Shown: positions 48,752-59,987, numbered from the stretch's first letter. The stretch is DNA of 64,000 nt from Rhodococcus antarcticus (GCF_026153295.1 NZ_CP110615.1:434001-498000); one strand, 5' to 3'. Notes: generated from the sequence alone by a model not told the origin. Translations and numbers: made by a program.

Positions 48752-48856
48752 GGCGAAACCGGACGGGCCGGTTCAGGGACTCCCTACGCTCCGGGGGAAC
48801 CGGAGTCCCGCGCGGCGCGTCGGACCTCGGAAGATCCCGACGAGGAGAGGTCCGCC

Positions 48857-49165
48857 ATGAGCGACCACGTGGACGTCCTGCGGGACGAGGTCTCCGCATC
48901 CGCCAACCGCTTCCGTGCGGTGGGGGACACCGTGCAGGACGCGGTCGGCAAGGCCGGCGCCTGCTCGTTCGGCTCGGGCACGGCGGGCAGGGAGTACAGC
49001 GCCCAGGGCAGCGCGGTCCAGGCGGCCACCTCCACGGTGGTGCAGGTCGTGATGGCCTGGCAGAGCACCACCGGCGACGTGGCCGACTCGGTGATCGGTG
49101 CGGTCGACGCGTACACCGCCCAGGAGGCCAGCACCACGTCCGCCGTCACCGCGATCGTGGCCTGA
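48857..49165 (+). CDS. Small helical protein with YxxxE export motif (T7SS substrate candidate)
   Basis: 102 residues, MSDHVDVLRDEVSASANRF, helical, rich in Ala, Ser and Thr. It is like EspC/WXG100 proteins in size, but WxG is replaced by the non-matching AWQST. Near the end it has YTAQE, which fits the YxxxD/E general T7SS signal. Good site GAGGAGAGG before the ATG. A TACGCT (48785-48790) could be its -10. It overlaps the next gene (TGATG). I infer it is exported with, or helps export, the large neighbour. Confidence 0.8.
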   Translation: MSDHVDVLRDEVSASANRFRAVGDTVQDAVGKAGACSFGSGTAGREYSAQGSAVQAATSTVVQVVMAWQSTTGDVADSVIGAVDAYTAQEASTTSAVTAIVA

Positions 49166-49413
49166 TGGGGTTCTTCGGTCCCCTCGGTGACGCTCTCGAC
49201 GACGGGATCAGCGCTGTCTCGGGTGCGGTCTCCGACACGGTCGAGGCCGGGGTCGGGGTCGTCAGCGACACGGTGCACGCGGGCGTCGACCTCGCGTCCG
49301 ACGTGGTCACGTACGAGGTCGACGCCGCGGCAACGTCCTCGACGCGGCCGGTCACGTCATCAAGGCCGAGATCAACGCGGCCGGCCAGGTCGTCGACGCA
49401 GCCGGCACCGTGA
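49165..49413 (+). pseudogene. 5' fragment of frameshifted T7SS-like gene (11-residue repeats)
   Basis: The frame from ATG 49165 reads as real protein (MGFFGPLGDALDDGISAVSG, then SDTVEAGVGVVSDTVHAGVD) up to about 49329, then turns to nonsense-like STRPVTSSRP and stops at 49413. The sense continues in another frame from 49329 (GNVLDAAGHVIKAEINAAG), joining the next feature. Adding one G to make GCGGGCAAC would restore a single gene. The 11-residue repeat period continues across the joint, which strongly supports a one-base loss, either real or a sequencing error. Confidence 0.75.
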
Positions 49414-51785
49414 TCGGCGCCGCCGAGGACTTCGCGACCAGCCCCTACGGGATCCTCGGCCCGATCGGGCTGCCGTTGTGGGGCCTGTCGACGCTGTTCG
49501 GTCACGACGACCCGTCGAAGGCCGAGCAGGTCGCGGCTCTGGGTGGGGGACAACCCAACGCCGACGTCATCCTCGACCTCGCCTCGGACTGCGTGCGGCT
49601 GTTCGAGGTGTGGCGACCGCGGATGGTGGCGGCCGGCCAGAACCCTGGCACGACGTGGGACCAGGCCGCGGCCATGTTCGACCGTGAGCGGGGCATGAGC
49701 TTCGCGACGCTGCGCGCCGATGCCCAGCACCTCTCCGACACCGTGACCCAGCTCGCCGACGCCTCGTCGGCCCAGCGGGCGGAGGCCCAGTCGCTGGCGT
49801 CGACCTGGCAGGGCGACGGCGGCACCGCGGCGCAGACGTACCTCACCAGTTTCCAGTCCACCTGCGGATCGGTGATCGCCGATCTCGTCAAGGGCGGGGC
49901 GGCACTGAACGCGTGCGCCGACCAGGTGGAGAAGGCGGTCAAGGACAAGGCCCAGGCCGTGCTCCCGTCGTACCAGGAGACGATCGGGGGCATGTCACCC
50001 GCTGACGTCGACGACGTGATCGCGGCCTCGAAGCTCGACGGGGACTCGTGGATCGACAAGGTCGCAGGCCTGCTGGGCTTCACCTTCCTCGGCCCGCTGT
50101 CGCTGCTCACCGACAGCCTGTTCGACGAGCTCAAGCACGAGATCGCGGAGTCCGCGCGCGGCTGGCTGCAGGACGTCTTCGCGCCCAGCTACACCCAGGC
50201 GGCGGACTCCTTCGTCAGGATCTGCGACGCCACCTCGGACTCCGTGCGGGAGATCTACGGCGTCGCCGCCCAAGCGTTCGACGGCTTGGACCCCGCTGGG
50301 TTCACCCCCCTGGGCACCGGCATCCCCGGTCCGGTACCGGTCGCCAAGCCGGGGCCGGTGGCGCAGGAGCCCACCCCCGACAAGCCGGACGCCACGGACC
50401 AGGGCTCGGGGGGCCAAGGCTCTGGCGGTGGGGGAGGTGTGCCGGGCGGTGGCGGTGTGCCCGGCGGTGGCGGTGGCGGGATGCCCGGCGGCGCGCCCGG
50501 TGCGTCGCCCTCACCTGTCGCGTCCCAGGGCCTTCGGCCTGTGCCGGGCGGCGACCAGGTGACCGGACCGGTGCCGGCCACGACTCCGCCGGTGGCGCCC
50601 ACGACTGTGCCGGTGGCGCCCGCGACCGTGCCGGTGGGCCTGCCGCAGGGCGCCGGGTGGGTCAGTGATCCCGCCACCCTCCCGCAGGGCTGGACCATCG
50701 ACCCGGGTACCGGCCAGCTCCTGCCGCCCGGGGCTCCAGGTTCAGCAGGGGACCCCGAGGTCCACTCGTCGGCGGCAGACGCGCTGCTGGACGGCGACGG
50801 CAACGGTGATCTCGGTTCGAGCGCCGCCAGGACGCACGGCCCCGGATCGACAGACCCCGGCGGCGCCGCCCTTCCGGGCGCAGGGACCGTGGTGGGGGGA
50901 CCAGCGTCGACCGGCCCGCTGGGCGGAGCACCCGGTGCGGCGTCGAACGGGGTGACCGGATCGGTCATCACGGTCGCCGACGACGGGGTGTCCATGCAGA
51001 TCTCGGCCTCCGACGCGGGGGGCCCGGGCGCGCACGTCCAGGTCACCGACGCGGCAGGCGAGGTGTCCGGCTACCGCGTGGAGATCGGTCCGGACGGGGC
51101 ACCACAGCTCGTGCCGGACCCGGCGGCCACAGCACCGGTCGCCGCACCGTCCACAGCACCTGTCGCAGCGACGGCACCGGCCCGGACGCCTGACGCGCCG
51201 GCGTCCGGTGGCGGCGCTCCCTCCGGGCAGACAGCAGGCGGGAGCCCGGTGGGTCAGGCGTCCGCGTTCGACGCGCGCTCGGACAGCGCTCCGGCCGCGG
51301 GGGTCACCTCCGGTGGTGGGGGTGCGCCGTCCTTCGGCGCGCAGGACGCCGCCGGCTCCTCGTCGGACCCCGGGACCGCGGCGGCTGTCGCGCCCGGCCC
51401 GGAGGGCCCGGTGGCCGCCCAGGTCCGCTCGGCCGCAGTCGGCAGCCCGTGGTCCGATCCCCAGGAGGGCGCCCAGCACGACGGCTCGGGGGCCTCGCTC
51501 GCCTCGACTCAGGCCACCACCGGCACCCACGCGGCGAGCGGTGCAGTCCTGGCCGGTACCGAGGACGGGGCGTCGTCGGGGTCCTCGGCCGGGGGTCCGA
51601 GCGGGATGGCGGGCACGGGCGGAGCCGCCGGTGGTGGTGGTGGGAGCGAGCCGCAGGAGCACCGCGTCTCGCAGCAGTGGCGGGTGCTGGACGACACGTT
51701 CACCCTCGAGGCCAGGACGTGGTCCTCGTTCAGCGACGTGCTGGGCGAGGGTGGCACGAGCGACGAGGAGCAGGTGGAGCGGTGA
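49410..51785 (+). CDS. Large T7SS-associated protein, main part of a frameshifted gene
   Basis: The annotated-type start is GTG 49410 (791 residues), but coding sense in this frame begins at 49329 and belongs with the 5' fragment; repaired, the protein would be about 873 residues. Order: 11-mer amphipathic repeats; a helical part with VWRPRMVAAGQNPGTTWDQA; a WXG100-like motif STWQGDGGTAAQTYLTSF; a helical part to VYGVAAQAFDGL-like sequence near 50290; a Gly/Pro-rich linker with PVAPTTVPVAPATVPVG; DGDGNGDLG, a calcium-loop-like site; a long low-complexity region; and a final helix RVLDDTFTLEARTW. The next gene overlaps by four bases. It may be a polymorphic or structural T7SS substrate; no toxin domain is evident. 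Confidence 0.85.
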   Translation: MIGAAEDFATSPYGILGPIGLPLWGLSTLFGHDDPSKAEQVAALGGGQPNADVILDLASDCVRLFEVWRPRMVAAGQNPGTTWDQAAAMFDRERGMSFATLRADAQHLSDTVTQLADASSAQRAEAQSLASTWQGDGGTAAQTYLTSFQSTCGSVIADLVKGGAALNACADQVEKAVKDKAQAVLPSYQETIGGMSPADVDDVIAASKLDGDSWIDKVAGLLGFTFLGPLSLLTDSLFDELKHEIAESARGWLQDVFAPSYTQAADSFVRICDATSDSVREIYGVAAQAFDGLDPAGFTPLGTGIPGPVPVAKPGPVAQEPTPDKPDATDQGSGGQGSGGGGGVPGGGGVPGGGGGGMPGGAPGASPSPVASQGLRPVPGGDQVTGPVPATTPPVAPTTVPVAPATVPVGLPQGAGWVSDPATLPQGWTIDPGTGQLLPPGAPGSAGDPEVHSSAADALLDGDGNGDLGSSAARTHGPGSTDPGGAALPGAGTVVGGPASTGPLGGAPGAASNGVTGSVITVADDGVSMQISASDAGGPGAHVQVTDAAGEVSGYRVEIGPDGAPQLVPDPAATAPVAAPSTAPVAATAPARTPDAPASGGGAPSGQTAGGSPVGQASAFDARSDSAPAAGVTSGGGGAPSFGAQDAAGSSSDPGTAAAVAPGPEGPVAAQVRSAAVGSPWSDPQEGAQHDGSGASLASTQATTGTHAASGAVLAGTEDGASSGSSAGGPSGMAGTGGAAGGGGGSEPQEHRVSQQWRVLDDTFTLEARTWSSFSDVLGEGGTSDEEQVER

Positions 51786-52132
51786 CCGAGCTCGACGTGG
51801 CGACCCAGGAGCGGCTGGCAGCGGTGACCGAGCGGCGGCAGCGGGTCCTCGCGGGGGCGCTCGATGCCCTCGCGCTGGCCCGCACCAACGCGGCGCGCTC
51901 GGCGCACGGTCTGGAGATCGCGGCGGCCGGCACCTCGGCCGAGGTGTCCGCCGCCGCGGTCGAGGCGGAGAAGGGCGGGTGGGGCCACCGGCCGGACACC
52001 ACCGAGATCGTGGTCGGGGACCCGGACGCCGCCGAGGACCCGTCCGCGGCACCGGTGCCGCGCACGAGTCGGTCCGGGACCGGCGGGGGTGCCGCCGACG
52101 ACGAGGTGGAGGGTCGGGACTGGCTCCGCTGA
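51782..52132 (+). CDS. Small charged helical protein at the end of the cassette
   Basis: 116 residues from GTG 51782, overlapping the preceding stop (GTGA). Residues 1-60 form a helix (MTELDVATQERLAAVTERRQ...ARSAHGLEIAAAGTSAEVS). The rest is acidic and Gly-rich, ending VEGRDWLR. No signal peptide. In size, charge and place (last, overlapping a T7SS protein gene) it resembles the small protein at 44754, though I see no clear alignment. Function unknown. It converges with the hydrolase gene, 6 bases apart. Confidence 0.8.
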   Translation: MTELDVATQERLAAVTERRQRVLAGALDALALARTNAARSAHGLEIAAAGTSAEVSAAAVEAEKGGWGHRPDTTEIVVGDPDAAEDPSAAPVPRTSRSGTGGGAADDEVEGRDWLR

Positions 52133-52138
52133 GGGCGC

Positions 52139-52963
52139 CTAGGCCGCTGAGAGGTCGACCACGGTGGTGCGCTTGATCTCCGCGGTGGCCGAGGCGAGCT
52201 CGGCGAAGCGCTCGTCATCGGCGAGCTGACCCAGCAGGAAGCCGGTGACGAGCGCCCGCACCACCCGCTGCGTCTTCTTCTCGGAGCCGCCGTCGAGGAA
52301 CAGGTCCCCGAGGTGGCGCCCCTCCAGCAGCCCGATGTCGGACGCGCCCGTGACCGTGCGCACGGAGACGGGTCCCTTCCACGCCGCGGCGATCTTCTCC
52401 GCGTTCGAGGCGGCCGGGGTGACGCTGTCGTCCTCCGCGTCGAGGAAGAGCCCGGGAACCGTGACCCGCGCGGCGGCGTGCACCGCCGACGGGCTGGTCT
52501 CGGCCGTCGCGAACCCGGCGAAGGCCTTCACCCGCGGGTCCTGCGCAGCCAGGAGCACCGCGGCCCCGGCGCCCATCGAGTGGCCGGCGACGCCCAGCCG
52601 GTCGGGGTCCACGCTGATCTCCCCGGGGCCCAGGCGCACCTTGGAGCACACGTCGAGCGCCGTGGCGAGATCGGCGGCCAGCCCGGCGTGCGAGGGCAGC
52701 GGACCGCGCTCGGTGGCGGGTGCGGCCACGACGATCCCCCACGACGCCAGGTGGGCCAGGGTTCCCAGGTAGCGGTGCACCGGCTGCAGCCAGGCGTGAC
52801 CGAACGCGACGGCCGGCAGGCCGAGGCCGCGCTCGGGGGTCATCAGGACCCCGGGCAGTCCCGCCAGGGCGAGGTCCCCGCGCAGCACCCGGTGCGGTCC
52901 GCGCCGCGAGAGCTCGGCGACCACGGACTTCAGGTTCCCGGACTTCCCACGTCTGCTCGCCAC
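52139..52963 (-). CDS. Alpha/beta hydrolase, dienelactone hydrolase / chlorophyllase-like
   Basis: 274 residues, from GTG 52963. GHSMG holds the nucleophile Ser129; DAEDDSVTP supplies the acid and EGRHLG a possible His. The N-terminal part has AVAFGHAWLQPVHRY, like an oxyanion strand. No signal peptide, so cytoplasmic. Substrate cannot be told. A TAGCGT 6 bases before the GTG, and no ribosome-binding site, suggest a leaderless mRNA. Divergent from glmS by 84 bases. Confidence 0.9.
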   Translation of the reverse strand: MASRRGKSGNLKSVVAELSRRGPHRVLRGDLALAGLPGVLMTPERGLGLPAVAFGHAWLQPVHRYLGTLAHLASWGIVVAAPATERGPLPSHAGLAADLATALDVCSKVRLGPGEISVDPDRLGVAGHSMGAGAAVLLAAQDPRVKAFAGFATAETSPSAVHAAARVTVPGLFLDAEDDSVTPAASNAEKIAAAWKGPVSVRTVTGASDIGLLEGRHLGDLFLDGGSEKKTQRVVRALVTGFLLGQLADDERFAELASATAEIKRTTVVDLSAA

Positions 52964-52969
52964 GCGGCG

Positions 52970-52975
52970 ACGCTA
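52970..52975 (-). promoter_or_regulatory. Candidate leaderless -10 for the hydrolase gene
   Basis: On the minus strand TAGCGT is followed by 6 bases and the GTG start. That places the probable transcription start at or next to the start codon. No -35 is obvious, as is common in actinobacterial promoters. Confidence 0.5.
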
Positions 52976-53034
52976 GCCGATCACCGGGTGCTCGACCGCT
53001 CCGTCGGACGTGCGGTGTCTGCCCCCGACGCCAG

Positions 53035-53040
53035 TAGGGT
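53035..53040 (+). promoter_or_regulatory. Candidate leaderless -10 for glmS
   Basis: TAGGGT, then 7 bases, then ATG 53048. The geometry fits a leaderless transcript. The AGGG within the hexamer could also act as a ribosome-binding site, so both readings are open. Confidence 0.5.
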
Positions 53041-53047
53041 CGAGATC

Positions 53048-54906
<1,859 letters not shown>

Positions 54907-54910
<4 letters not shown>

Positions 54911-55278
54911 TCGTCGGCGTCGGCACGGATCTCGTCGGGGTGCCGCGGTTCGAGGCGTCCCTGGTCCGCACCCCGGGCCTGCTGCCCCGCTGCTGGACCG
55001 ACGCGGAGCGCGTGACGGGTCGGGGCGCTGTCCGCCGCCCGCGCTCGCTGGCCGCCCGCTTCGCCGCGAAGGAGGCGGCGGCCAAGGCCGTGGGCGCCCC
55101 CCGGGGCTGGAGCTGGCACGACGTGGAGGTGGTGGTGGGCCCGGGCGGGCGTCCGCTGCTCCGGGTCAGCGGTCTGCTGGGTCGGATCGCCGCGGACGCC
55201 GGTGTGACCCACTGGCACTGCAGCCTGACCCACGACGCGGACCTGGCGCAGGCCGTGGTGATCGCCGAGCGGCTGTGA
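54907..55278 (+). CDS. acpS: Holo-[acyl-carrier-protein] synthase
   Basis: Transfers 4'-phosphopantetheine from CoA to a Ser of ACP. The 123-residue protein has Asp8 in VGTDLV and Glu56 in [12 protein letters not shown], the magnesium ligands. The GTG start overlaps the glmS stop (GTGA). A single-domain AcpS of usual length. Confidence 0.95.
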
Positions 55279-55291
55279 CGGGGACGACGCC

Positions 55292-56731
55292 GTGATCCCC
55301 GCGCACGAGACCGCTGTCGTGCGGTCGGCGGAGGCGGCGGCCAACGGGACCCACGGTGACGCCGCGATGATGAGGCGGGCCTCGTTCGGCCTGGCCACCG
55401 TGCTCGCCGCGGAGCTGCACGCCCGGACGGGTGGGGTCGCCGGGCGGGCAGTGGTGCTGCTCGTGGGGTCCGGCGGCAACGGCGGTGACGCCCTGTGGGC
55501 CGGCGCGTTCCTGGCCCGCCGCGGGGTGGCCGTGACGGCCGTGCTGCTGGTGCCCGACCGCGCGCACCCGGCCGGGCTCGCGGCGCTGCTGCGCTCCGGG
55601 GGTCGGGTGGGGACCGAGGTCCTGGGTGCCGACCTGGTGGTCGACGGGATCGTCGGGCTCTCCGCGCGGGGGCCGCTGCGCCCGGCGGCCGCCGCGCTCG
55701 TGGACCAGGTGCGGTCCCCGGTGGTGGCCGTGGACTCCCCGAGCGGCGTCGACCCGGACACCGGGGTGTCCGACGGGCCCGCCGTGTCGGCCGCGGTGAC
55801 CGTGACCTTCGGCGGGCTCAAGCCGGTGCACCTGCTGAACGCCGGGGCCTGTGGGCGGACCGTGGTGGTGGACATGCCGTTCGCGCTGCCCCCGGCCCGG
55901 CTGGGTGCGCTGTCGCGGACCGACGTCGGGGCGCTGTGGCCGGTGCCCGGGGCGGCCGACGACAAGTACACCCAGGGCGTGGTGGGTGTGGTGGCGGGCT
56001 CGGCCACCTACCCCGGCGCCGCGGTGCTGTGCACGGGGGCGGCGGTGACGGCGACCTCCGGGATGGTGCGCTACGCGGGCTCCGGGCGCGAGGCCGTGCT
56101 GGCGCGGTTCCCCGAGGTGGTGGCCGTCGACGAGGTGGCTGACGCCGGACGGGTGCAGGCCTGGGTGGCCGGGCCGGGCCTCGGCACCGGGGCGCACGCG
56201 CTCGGGGTGCTGCGTCACGTGCTCGACAGCGACGTCCCGGTGCTGCTCGACGCGGACGCGATCACCGTGGTCGGTGAGCACCCGGAGCTGCTGGAGCGCC
56301 CCGCGCCGACCCTGCTCACGCCGCACGCCGGGGAGTTCGCCCGGCTGACGGGCAGCGCACCGACGGCGGACCGGGTGGCCTCCGTGCGGGCGGCGTCGGC
56401 CGAGCTCGGCGTGACGCTGCTGCTCAAGGGGGCCACGACCATCGTCGCCGATCGCGACGGTCGGGTGCTGGTGAACCCGGCGACTACGTCCTGGGTGTCC
56501 ACCGCGGGGGCGGGCGACCTCCTCTCGGGCCTCGTCGGGGCCCTGCTCGCCGCCGGGCTGGACCCGCTGCACGCGGCGGCGGCCGGGGCGCACGTGCACG
56601 TGCTGGCCGCCGAGCTGGCTGCGGTGTCCGCGGGCACGGGCGCACCGGTGTCGGCCTCGCCCGTGCTGGAGCACCTGCGGGCGGCGGTGCGGACCGTCCG
56701 CGGGGACGTCTGGGAGGATCAGCGACGATGA
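55292..56731 (+). CDS. nnr: Bifunctional NAD(P)HX epimerase / ADP-dependent dehydratase
   Basis: Repairs hydrated NAD(P)H: the N-terminal YjeF_N domain epimerises NAD(P)HX, the C-terminal ribokinase-like domain dehydrates the S form using ADP. 479 residues. N-domain: [22 protein letters not shown] and [16 protein letters not shown]-domain (from about 215): [30 protein letters not shown] and [18 protein letters not shown] with the catalytic-type GAGD. GTG start 13 bases after acpS. Its stop overlaps the alr ATG. Confidence 0.96.
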   Translation: MIPAHETAVVRSAEAAANGTHGDAAMMRRASFGLATVLAAELHARTGGVAGRAVVLLVGSGGNGGDALWAGAFLARRGVAVTAVLLVPDRAHPAGLAALLRSGGRVGTEVLGADLVVDGIVGLSARGPLRPAAAALVDQVRSPVVAVDSPSGVDPDTGVSDGPAVSAAVTVTFGGLKPVHLLNAGACGRTVVVDMPFALPPARLGALSRTDVGALWPVPGAADDKYTQGVVGVVAGSATYPGAAVLCTGAAVTATSGMVRYAGSGREAVLARFPEVVAVDEVADAGRVQAWVAGPGLGTGAHALGVLRHVLDSDVPVLLDADAITVVGEHPELLERPAPTLLTPHAGEFARLTGSAPTADRVASVRAASAELGVTLLLKGATTIVADRDGRVLVNPATTSWVSTAGAGDLLSGLVGALLAAGLDPLHAAAAGAHVHVLAAELAAVSAGTGAPVSASPVLEHLRAAVRTVRGDVWEDQRR

Positions 56732-57858
56732 GCCCCCGCGCCGAAGCCGTCGTCGACCTCGACGCGATCGCCCACAACGTCCGGACGCTGGACGCTGCAG
56801 CCGGCTCGGCCGGGGTGATGGCCGTGGTCAAGGCCGACGGCTACGGCCACGGCGCCGTGGCCACCGCGCGTACCGCGCTGGCCGCCGGAGCCGTCGAGCT
56901 CGGGGTCGCGACGGTGGACGAGGCCCTCCAGCTGCGCACCGCCGGGATCACCGCGCCGGTGCTGAGCTGGCTGCACGCCGTCGACGACGACTTCGGCGCG
57001 GCCCTCGCGGCGGACGTCCAGGTATCCGTGAGCTCGCCGCGGCACCTGTCGGCCGTCCTCGCCGCCGCCCGGGCCACCGGCCGCACCGCCGTCGTGAGCC
57101 TGAAGGTGGACACCGGGCTGAACCGCAACGGGGTGTCGGCCACCGAGCTCGACGGCACGCTGGTGGCGCTGGCGGGGGCGCAGGCCGAGGGGGCGGTCCG
57201 CCTGCGCGGGGTGTTCTCCCACCTCGCGCGCGCCGATGAGCCCACCCATCCCGTGGTCGACGCCCAGGCCGCGCGGCTGCGCGAGGTCCTGGCCACCGCG
57301 GCCCGCCACGGTCTGGTCCCCGAGGTGGTGCACCTGGCCAACTCCGCGGCCACCCTCACCCGTCCCGACCTGTCCTTCGACCTGGTGCGCCCCGGGATCG
57401 CGGTCTACGGGCTGAGCCCGGTGCCCGCGCTGGGCGACCTGGGCCTGCGCCCGGCGATGACCCTGCGTGCGCGGGTCGCACTGGTGAAGCGGGTGGCGGC
57501 GGGGCAGGGCGTCTCCTACGGCCACGTGTGGACCGCGCCGGCCGACACCACGGTGGCGCTGCTGCCGGTGGGCTACGCCGACGGGGTGCCCCGCGGGTTG
57601 AGCACCCGCTTCGACGTGCTGCTCGGGGGGGTGCGGCGGCCGGTGGTCGGGCGGGTGTGCATGGACCAGCTGCTCGTCGACTGCGGCCCGGACGGCGGCG
57701 GGGTGGCCGAGGGGGACACCGCGGTGCTCTTCGGCCCCGGCGGTGACGGTGAGCCCCGGGCGCAGGACTGGGCCGACACGCTGGGGACCATCCACTACGA
57801 GGTGGTCACCGGGGTGCGGGGGCGCGTGCGCCGCACGCACGTCGGGGCCGGGGCGTGA
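56728..57858 (+). CDS. alr: Alanine racemase
   Basis: PLP enzyme giving D-alanine for peptidoglycan. 376 residues; PLP-binding Lys35 in [10 protein letters not shown], the second catalytic Tyr in VSYGHVWTA, and [10 protein letters not shown] all fit the family. The ATG, with GGGAGGA upstream, overlaps the nnr stop by 4 bases. The target of cycloserine. Its stop overlaps the next gene. Confidence 0.97.
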   Translation: MSPRAEAVVDLDAIAHNVRTLDAAAGSAGVMAVVKADGYGHGAVATARTALAAGAVELGVATVDEALQLRTAGITAPVLSWLHAVDDDFGAALAADVQVSVSSPRHLSAVLAAARATGRTAVVSLKVDTGLNRNGVSATELDGTLVALAGAQAEGAVRLRGVFSHLARADEPTHPVVDAQAARLREVLATAARHGLVPEVVHLANSAATLTRPDLSFDLVRPGIAVYGLSPVPALGDLGLRPAMTLRARVALVKRVAAGQGVSYGHVWTAPADTTVALLPVGYADGVPRGLSTRFDVLLGGVRRPVVGRVCMDQLLVDCGPDGGGVAEGDTAVLFGPGGDGEPRAQDWADTLGTIHYEVVTGVRGRVRRTHVGAGA

Positions 57859-58901
57859 GCAGCCGGAGCCGGGCGGGGCTCGTCGGGGGGGCGGCGGTCG
57901 GTCTCGCCGCCGCCGGGGGGGCCGCCGCCGCTGCGGTGAGCACGCGCTCCCGGCACCGTCGCAGCCTCGCCGACCCGGTGGCCCCGGAGCTGCCCGCCAC
58001 CCGGGTCTCCACCGTGGCCGCCGACGACGGTGTCCCGCTGGTGGTCGAGGAGGTCGGGCAGAGCGAGGCCCCGCTCACCGTCGTGCTGGTCCACGGGTTC
58101 TGCCTGGCGATGGAGTCGTGGCACTTCCAGCGCGCCCTGCTCGCCGAGCGGCCGGGCACCCGGGTGGTGCTCTACGACCAGCGCGGGCACGGGCGCTCCG
58201 GCACCCCGCGGCAGGCCTCGTGCACCATCGAGCAGCTCGGCCGCGACCTGCAGGAGGTCCTCGGGGCCGTGGTGCCCCGCGGGCCCGTCGTGCTGGTGGG
58301 GCACTCCATGGGCGGCATGACGGTGATGGCACTGGCCCGGCAGCGCCCGGACCTGTTCACCTCCCGGGTGGTGGGGGTGGCCCTGTTCTCCACCGCGGCC
58401 GACGGGCTCGCGCTGGGCCGCCTCGGCCTCACCGCCCGAAACCCGGTGGTGGCCGGGCTGCGCCGACTCTCGCGGTTGCGTCCGTCCCTGCTCAGGCTGG
58501 GTCGCACCCCGGTGGACGCGCTGATCTCGCCCCTGGTGCGGGCGATGTCCTACGGCGACCGCCACCTCAGCCCCGCGGTCGCCGAGCTCTCCGAGACGAT
58601 GATCGCCGACACGGCGGTGCGCACCATCGCTGACTTCCTGCCCGCCCTGAGCGGCCACGACGAGCACGCGGCGCTGCCCGTGCTGGCCGGGCGCCCGGTC
58701 CTGGTGCTCTGCGGCGACGGCGACCGGCTGACCCCGCTGCGGCAGACCAGGGTGATCGCCGACGAGATCGGGGAGGCCGATCTCGTGGTGGCTCCCGGGG
58801 CCGGGCACCTGGTGCAGCTGGAGCAGCCCGTGCTGGTCAACCACGCCCTCGAGCGCCTGCTCGAGCGCTCCGTCGCAGCGAGCACCGCCGCCCGTGCGTG
58901 A
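57855..58901 (+). CDS. Membrane-anchored alpha/beta hydrolase
   Basis: 348 residues. An N-terminal Ala/Gly-rich segment ([20 protein letters not shown]) could be a signal anchor or uncleaved signal. The hydrolase core has HGF (80-82), GHSMGG with Ser151, the acid in [10 protein letters not shown] and His in [11 protein letters not shown]. Substrate unknown; a similar gene sits between alr and tsaE in mycobacteria and relatives. GTG overlaps the alr stop (GTGA), and the tsaE start lies 8 bases inside its end. Confidence 0.92.
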   Translation: MSSRSRAGLVGGAAVGLAAAGGAAAAAVSTRSRHRRSLADPVAPELPATRVSTVAADDGVPLVVEEVGQSEAPLTVVLVHGFCLAMESWHFQRALLAERPGTRVVLYDQRGHGRSGTPRQASCTIEQLGRDLQEVLGAVVPRGPVVLVGHSMGGMTVMALARQRPDLFTSRVVGVALFSTAADGLALGRLGLTARNPVVAGLRRLSRLRPSLLRLGRTPVDALISPLVRAMSYGDRHLSPAVAELSETMIADTAVRTIADFLPALSGHDEHAALPVLAGRPVLVLCGDGDRLTPLRQTRVIADEIGEADLVVAPGAGHLVQLEQPVLVNHALERLLERSVAASTAARA

Positions 58902-59337
58902 GGAGCTGGTCACCCCGGCGGACACCGAGGCTCTCGGCCAGCGGCTGGCCGCCTCGCTCGGCGCCGGGGACCTCGTCGTGCTGGACGGCCCGCTGGGAGC
59001 CGGCAAGACCGTGCTGGTGCGGGGCCTCGCGCGGGGCCTCGGCGTGCACGGGCCGGTGACCTCCCCGACGTTCGTCATCGCCCGCACGCACCGCCCGGGC
59101 CCGCGCGGGATCGGCCTGGTGCACGTGGACGCCTACCGCCTCGGTGGGGCCGGCGACCTGGCTGGTGAGCTCGACGCCCTCGACCTCGACACCGACCTCG
59201 AGTCGGCCGTGGTGGTGGTGGAGTGGGGTGAGGGCGTGGTGGAGTCCCTGACCGACCGCCACCTGCTGGTGCGGCTGGGTCGCGCGCCGGACACCGAGAC
59301 CCGCACGGCCACCTGGGAGTGGCGCACGCGCGGGTAG
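58894..59337 (+). CDS. tsaE: tRNA t6A synthesis ATPase TsaE
   Basis: ATPase needed with TsaB and TsaD for N6-threonylcarbamoyl-adenosine at tRNA position 37. 147 residues; P-loop DGPLGAGKT with Lys38, then VTSPTFVIARTH and VVVVEWGEGV (Walker B-type, Glu). GTG 58894 overlaps the hydrolase by 8 bases. Its stop codon TAG is part of the candidate -10 of tsaB. Confidence 0.96.
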   Translation: MREELVTPADTEALGQRLAASLGAGDLVVLDGPLGAGKTVLVRGLARGLGVHGPVTSPTFVIARTHRPGPRGIGLVHVDAYRLGGAGDLAGELDALDLDTDLESAVVVVEWGEGVVESLTDRHLLVRLGRAPDTETRTATWEWRTRG

Positions 59338-59340
59338 CCT
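59335..59340 (+). promoter_or_regulatory. Candidate leaderless -10 for tsaB
   Basis: TAGCCT starts at the tsaE stop, with 8 bases to the tsaB GTG at 59349 and no ribosome-binding site between. The enclosing 17 bases (59333-59349) also occur at 10488-10504 before tuf. Confidence 0.5.
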
Positions 59341-59348
59341 GGCCCACC

Positions 59349-59987
59349 GTGCTCGTCCTCGTGCTCGACACCGCCACGCCCGCCGTCACGGCCGCCGTGG
59401 TGCGGGTGGACGGTGCGGGAGGCCGGCTGCTGGCCGCACGCGTCACCGTCGACGCCCGCGCGCACGCCGAGGTGCTCACGCCGAACCTGCTCGCCTGCCT
59501 GGTCGAGGCGGGGGTGCAGGTGCAGGAGGTGGACGCCGTGGTCTGCGGCACCGGCCCCGGTCCCTACACCGGGCTCCGGGTGGGGATGGCCACCGCGGCC
59601 GCGCTGGGCGACGCGCTGGGGGTGGCCGTCCACGGGGTCTGCAGCCTGGACGGCATCGGCGGTGCGACCGCGAGCACGGGCGAGCTGCTGGTGGTCACCG
59701 ATGCCCGTCGCCGGGAGGTCTACGCCGCCCGCTACACCGACGGGCGGCGCACGCGGGGACCCTGGGTGCAGCGCCCCGCCGAGCTGGACCTCACGGGGGT
59801 CACCACGGTGGCCGGGGCCCTCGCCCTGGCCACCCCGCTGGGGCTGCCGGTGCTCGGCCCCGAGCACCCCGACCCGCTGGCGCTGGTGGCCGCGGCCGAC
59901 CTCGGCTCCGCGCCACCGCCGTTCACCCCGCTCTACCTGCGTCGGCCGGACGCGGTGGAGCCCGCCCGGGTGCAGGTGCCCGGGTGA
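59349..59987 (+). CDS. tsaB: tRNA t6A synthesis protein TsaB
   Basis: Inactive actin-fold partner that dimerises with TsaD. GTG 59349 gives [18 protein letters not shown], the family N-terminus, and 212 residues; the earlier start 59319 lies in tsa[22 protein letters not shown] is typical of the family. The start has no Shine-Dalgarno site but has a -10-like hexamer right upstream. Its end overlaps rimI (GTGA). Confidence 0.96.
   Translation: MLVLVLDTATPAVTAAVVRVDGAGGRLLAARVTVDARAHAEVLTPNLLACLVEAGVQVQEVDAVVCGTGPGPYTGLRVGMATAAALGDALGVAVHGVCSLDGIGGATASTGELLVVTDARRREVYAARYTDGRRTRGPWVQRPAELDLTGVTTVAGALALATPLGLPVLGPEHPDPLALVAAADLGSAPPPFTPLYLRRPDAVEPARVQVPG

Noticed and set aside
49410-49412. GTG 49410 as the natural start of the large protein
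   Set aside because: No ribosome-binding site, and coding sense in the same frame begins about 80 bases earlier and joins the upstream repeats.
50400-50480. Possible CRISPR-like or VNTR array in the GGTGGCGG tracts
   Set aside because: Only low-complexity Gly codons; units are irregular and within the reading frame.
52313-53047. N-terminal extension of glmS through the hydrolase region
   Set aside because: GlmS must start at the Met before Cys (MCGIVGY) for its N-terminal nucleophile; the rest is antisense to the hydrolase gene.
52975-53047. glmS ribozyme upstream of glmS
   Set aside because: The gap is too short and no ribozyme core is visible; such ribozymes are typical of Firmicutes.
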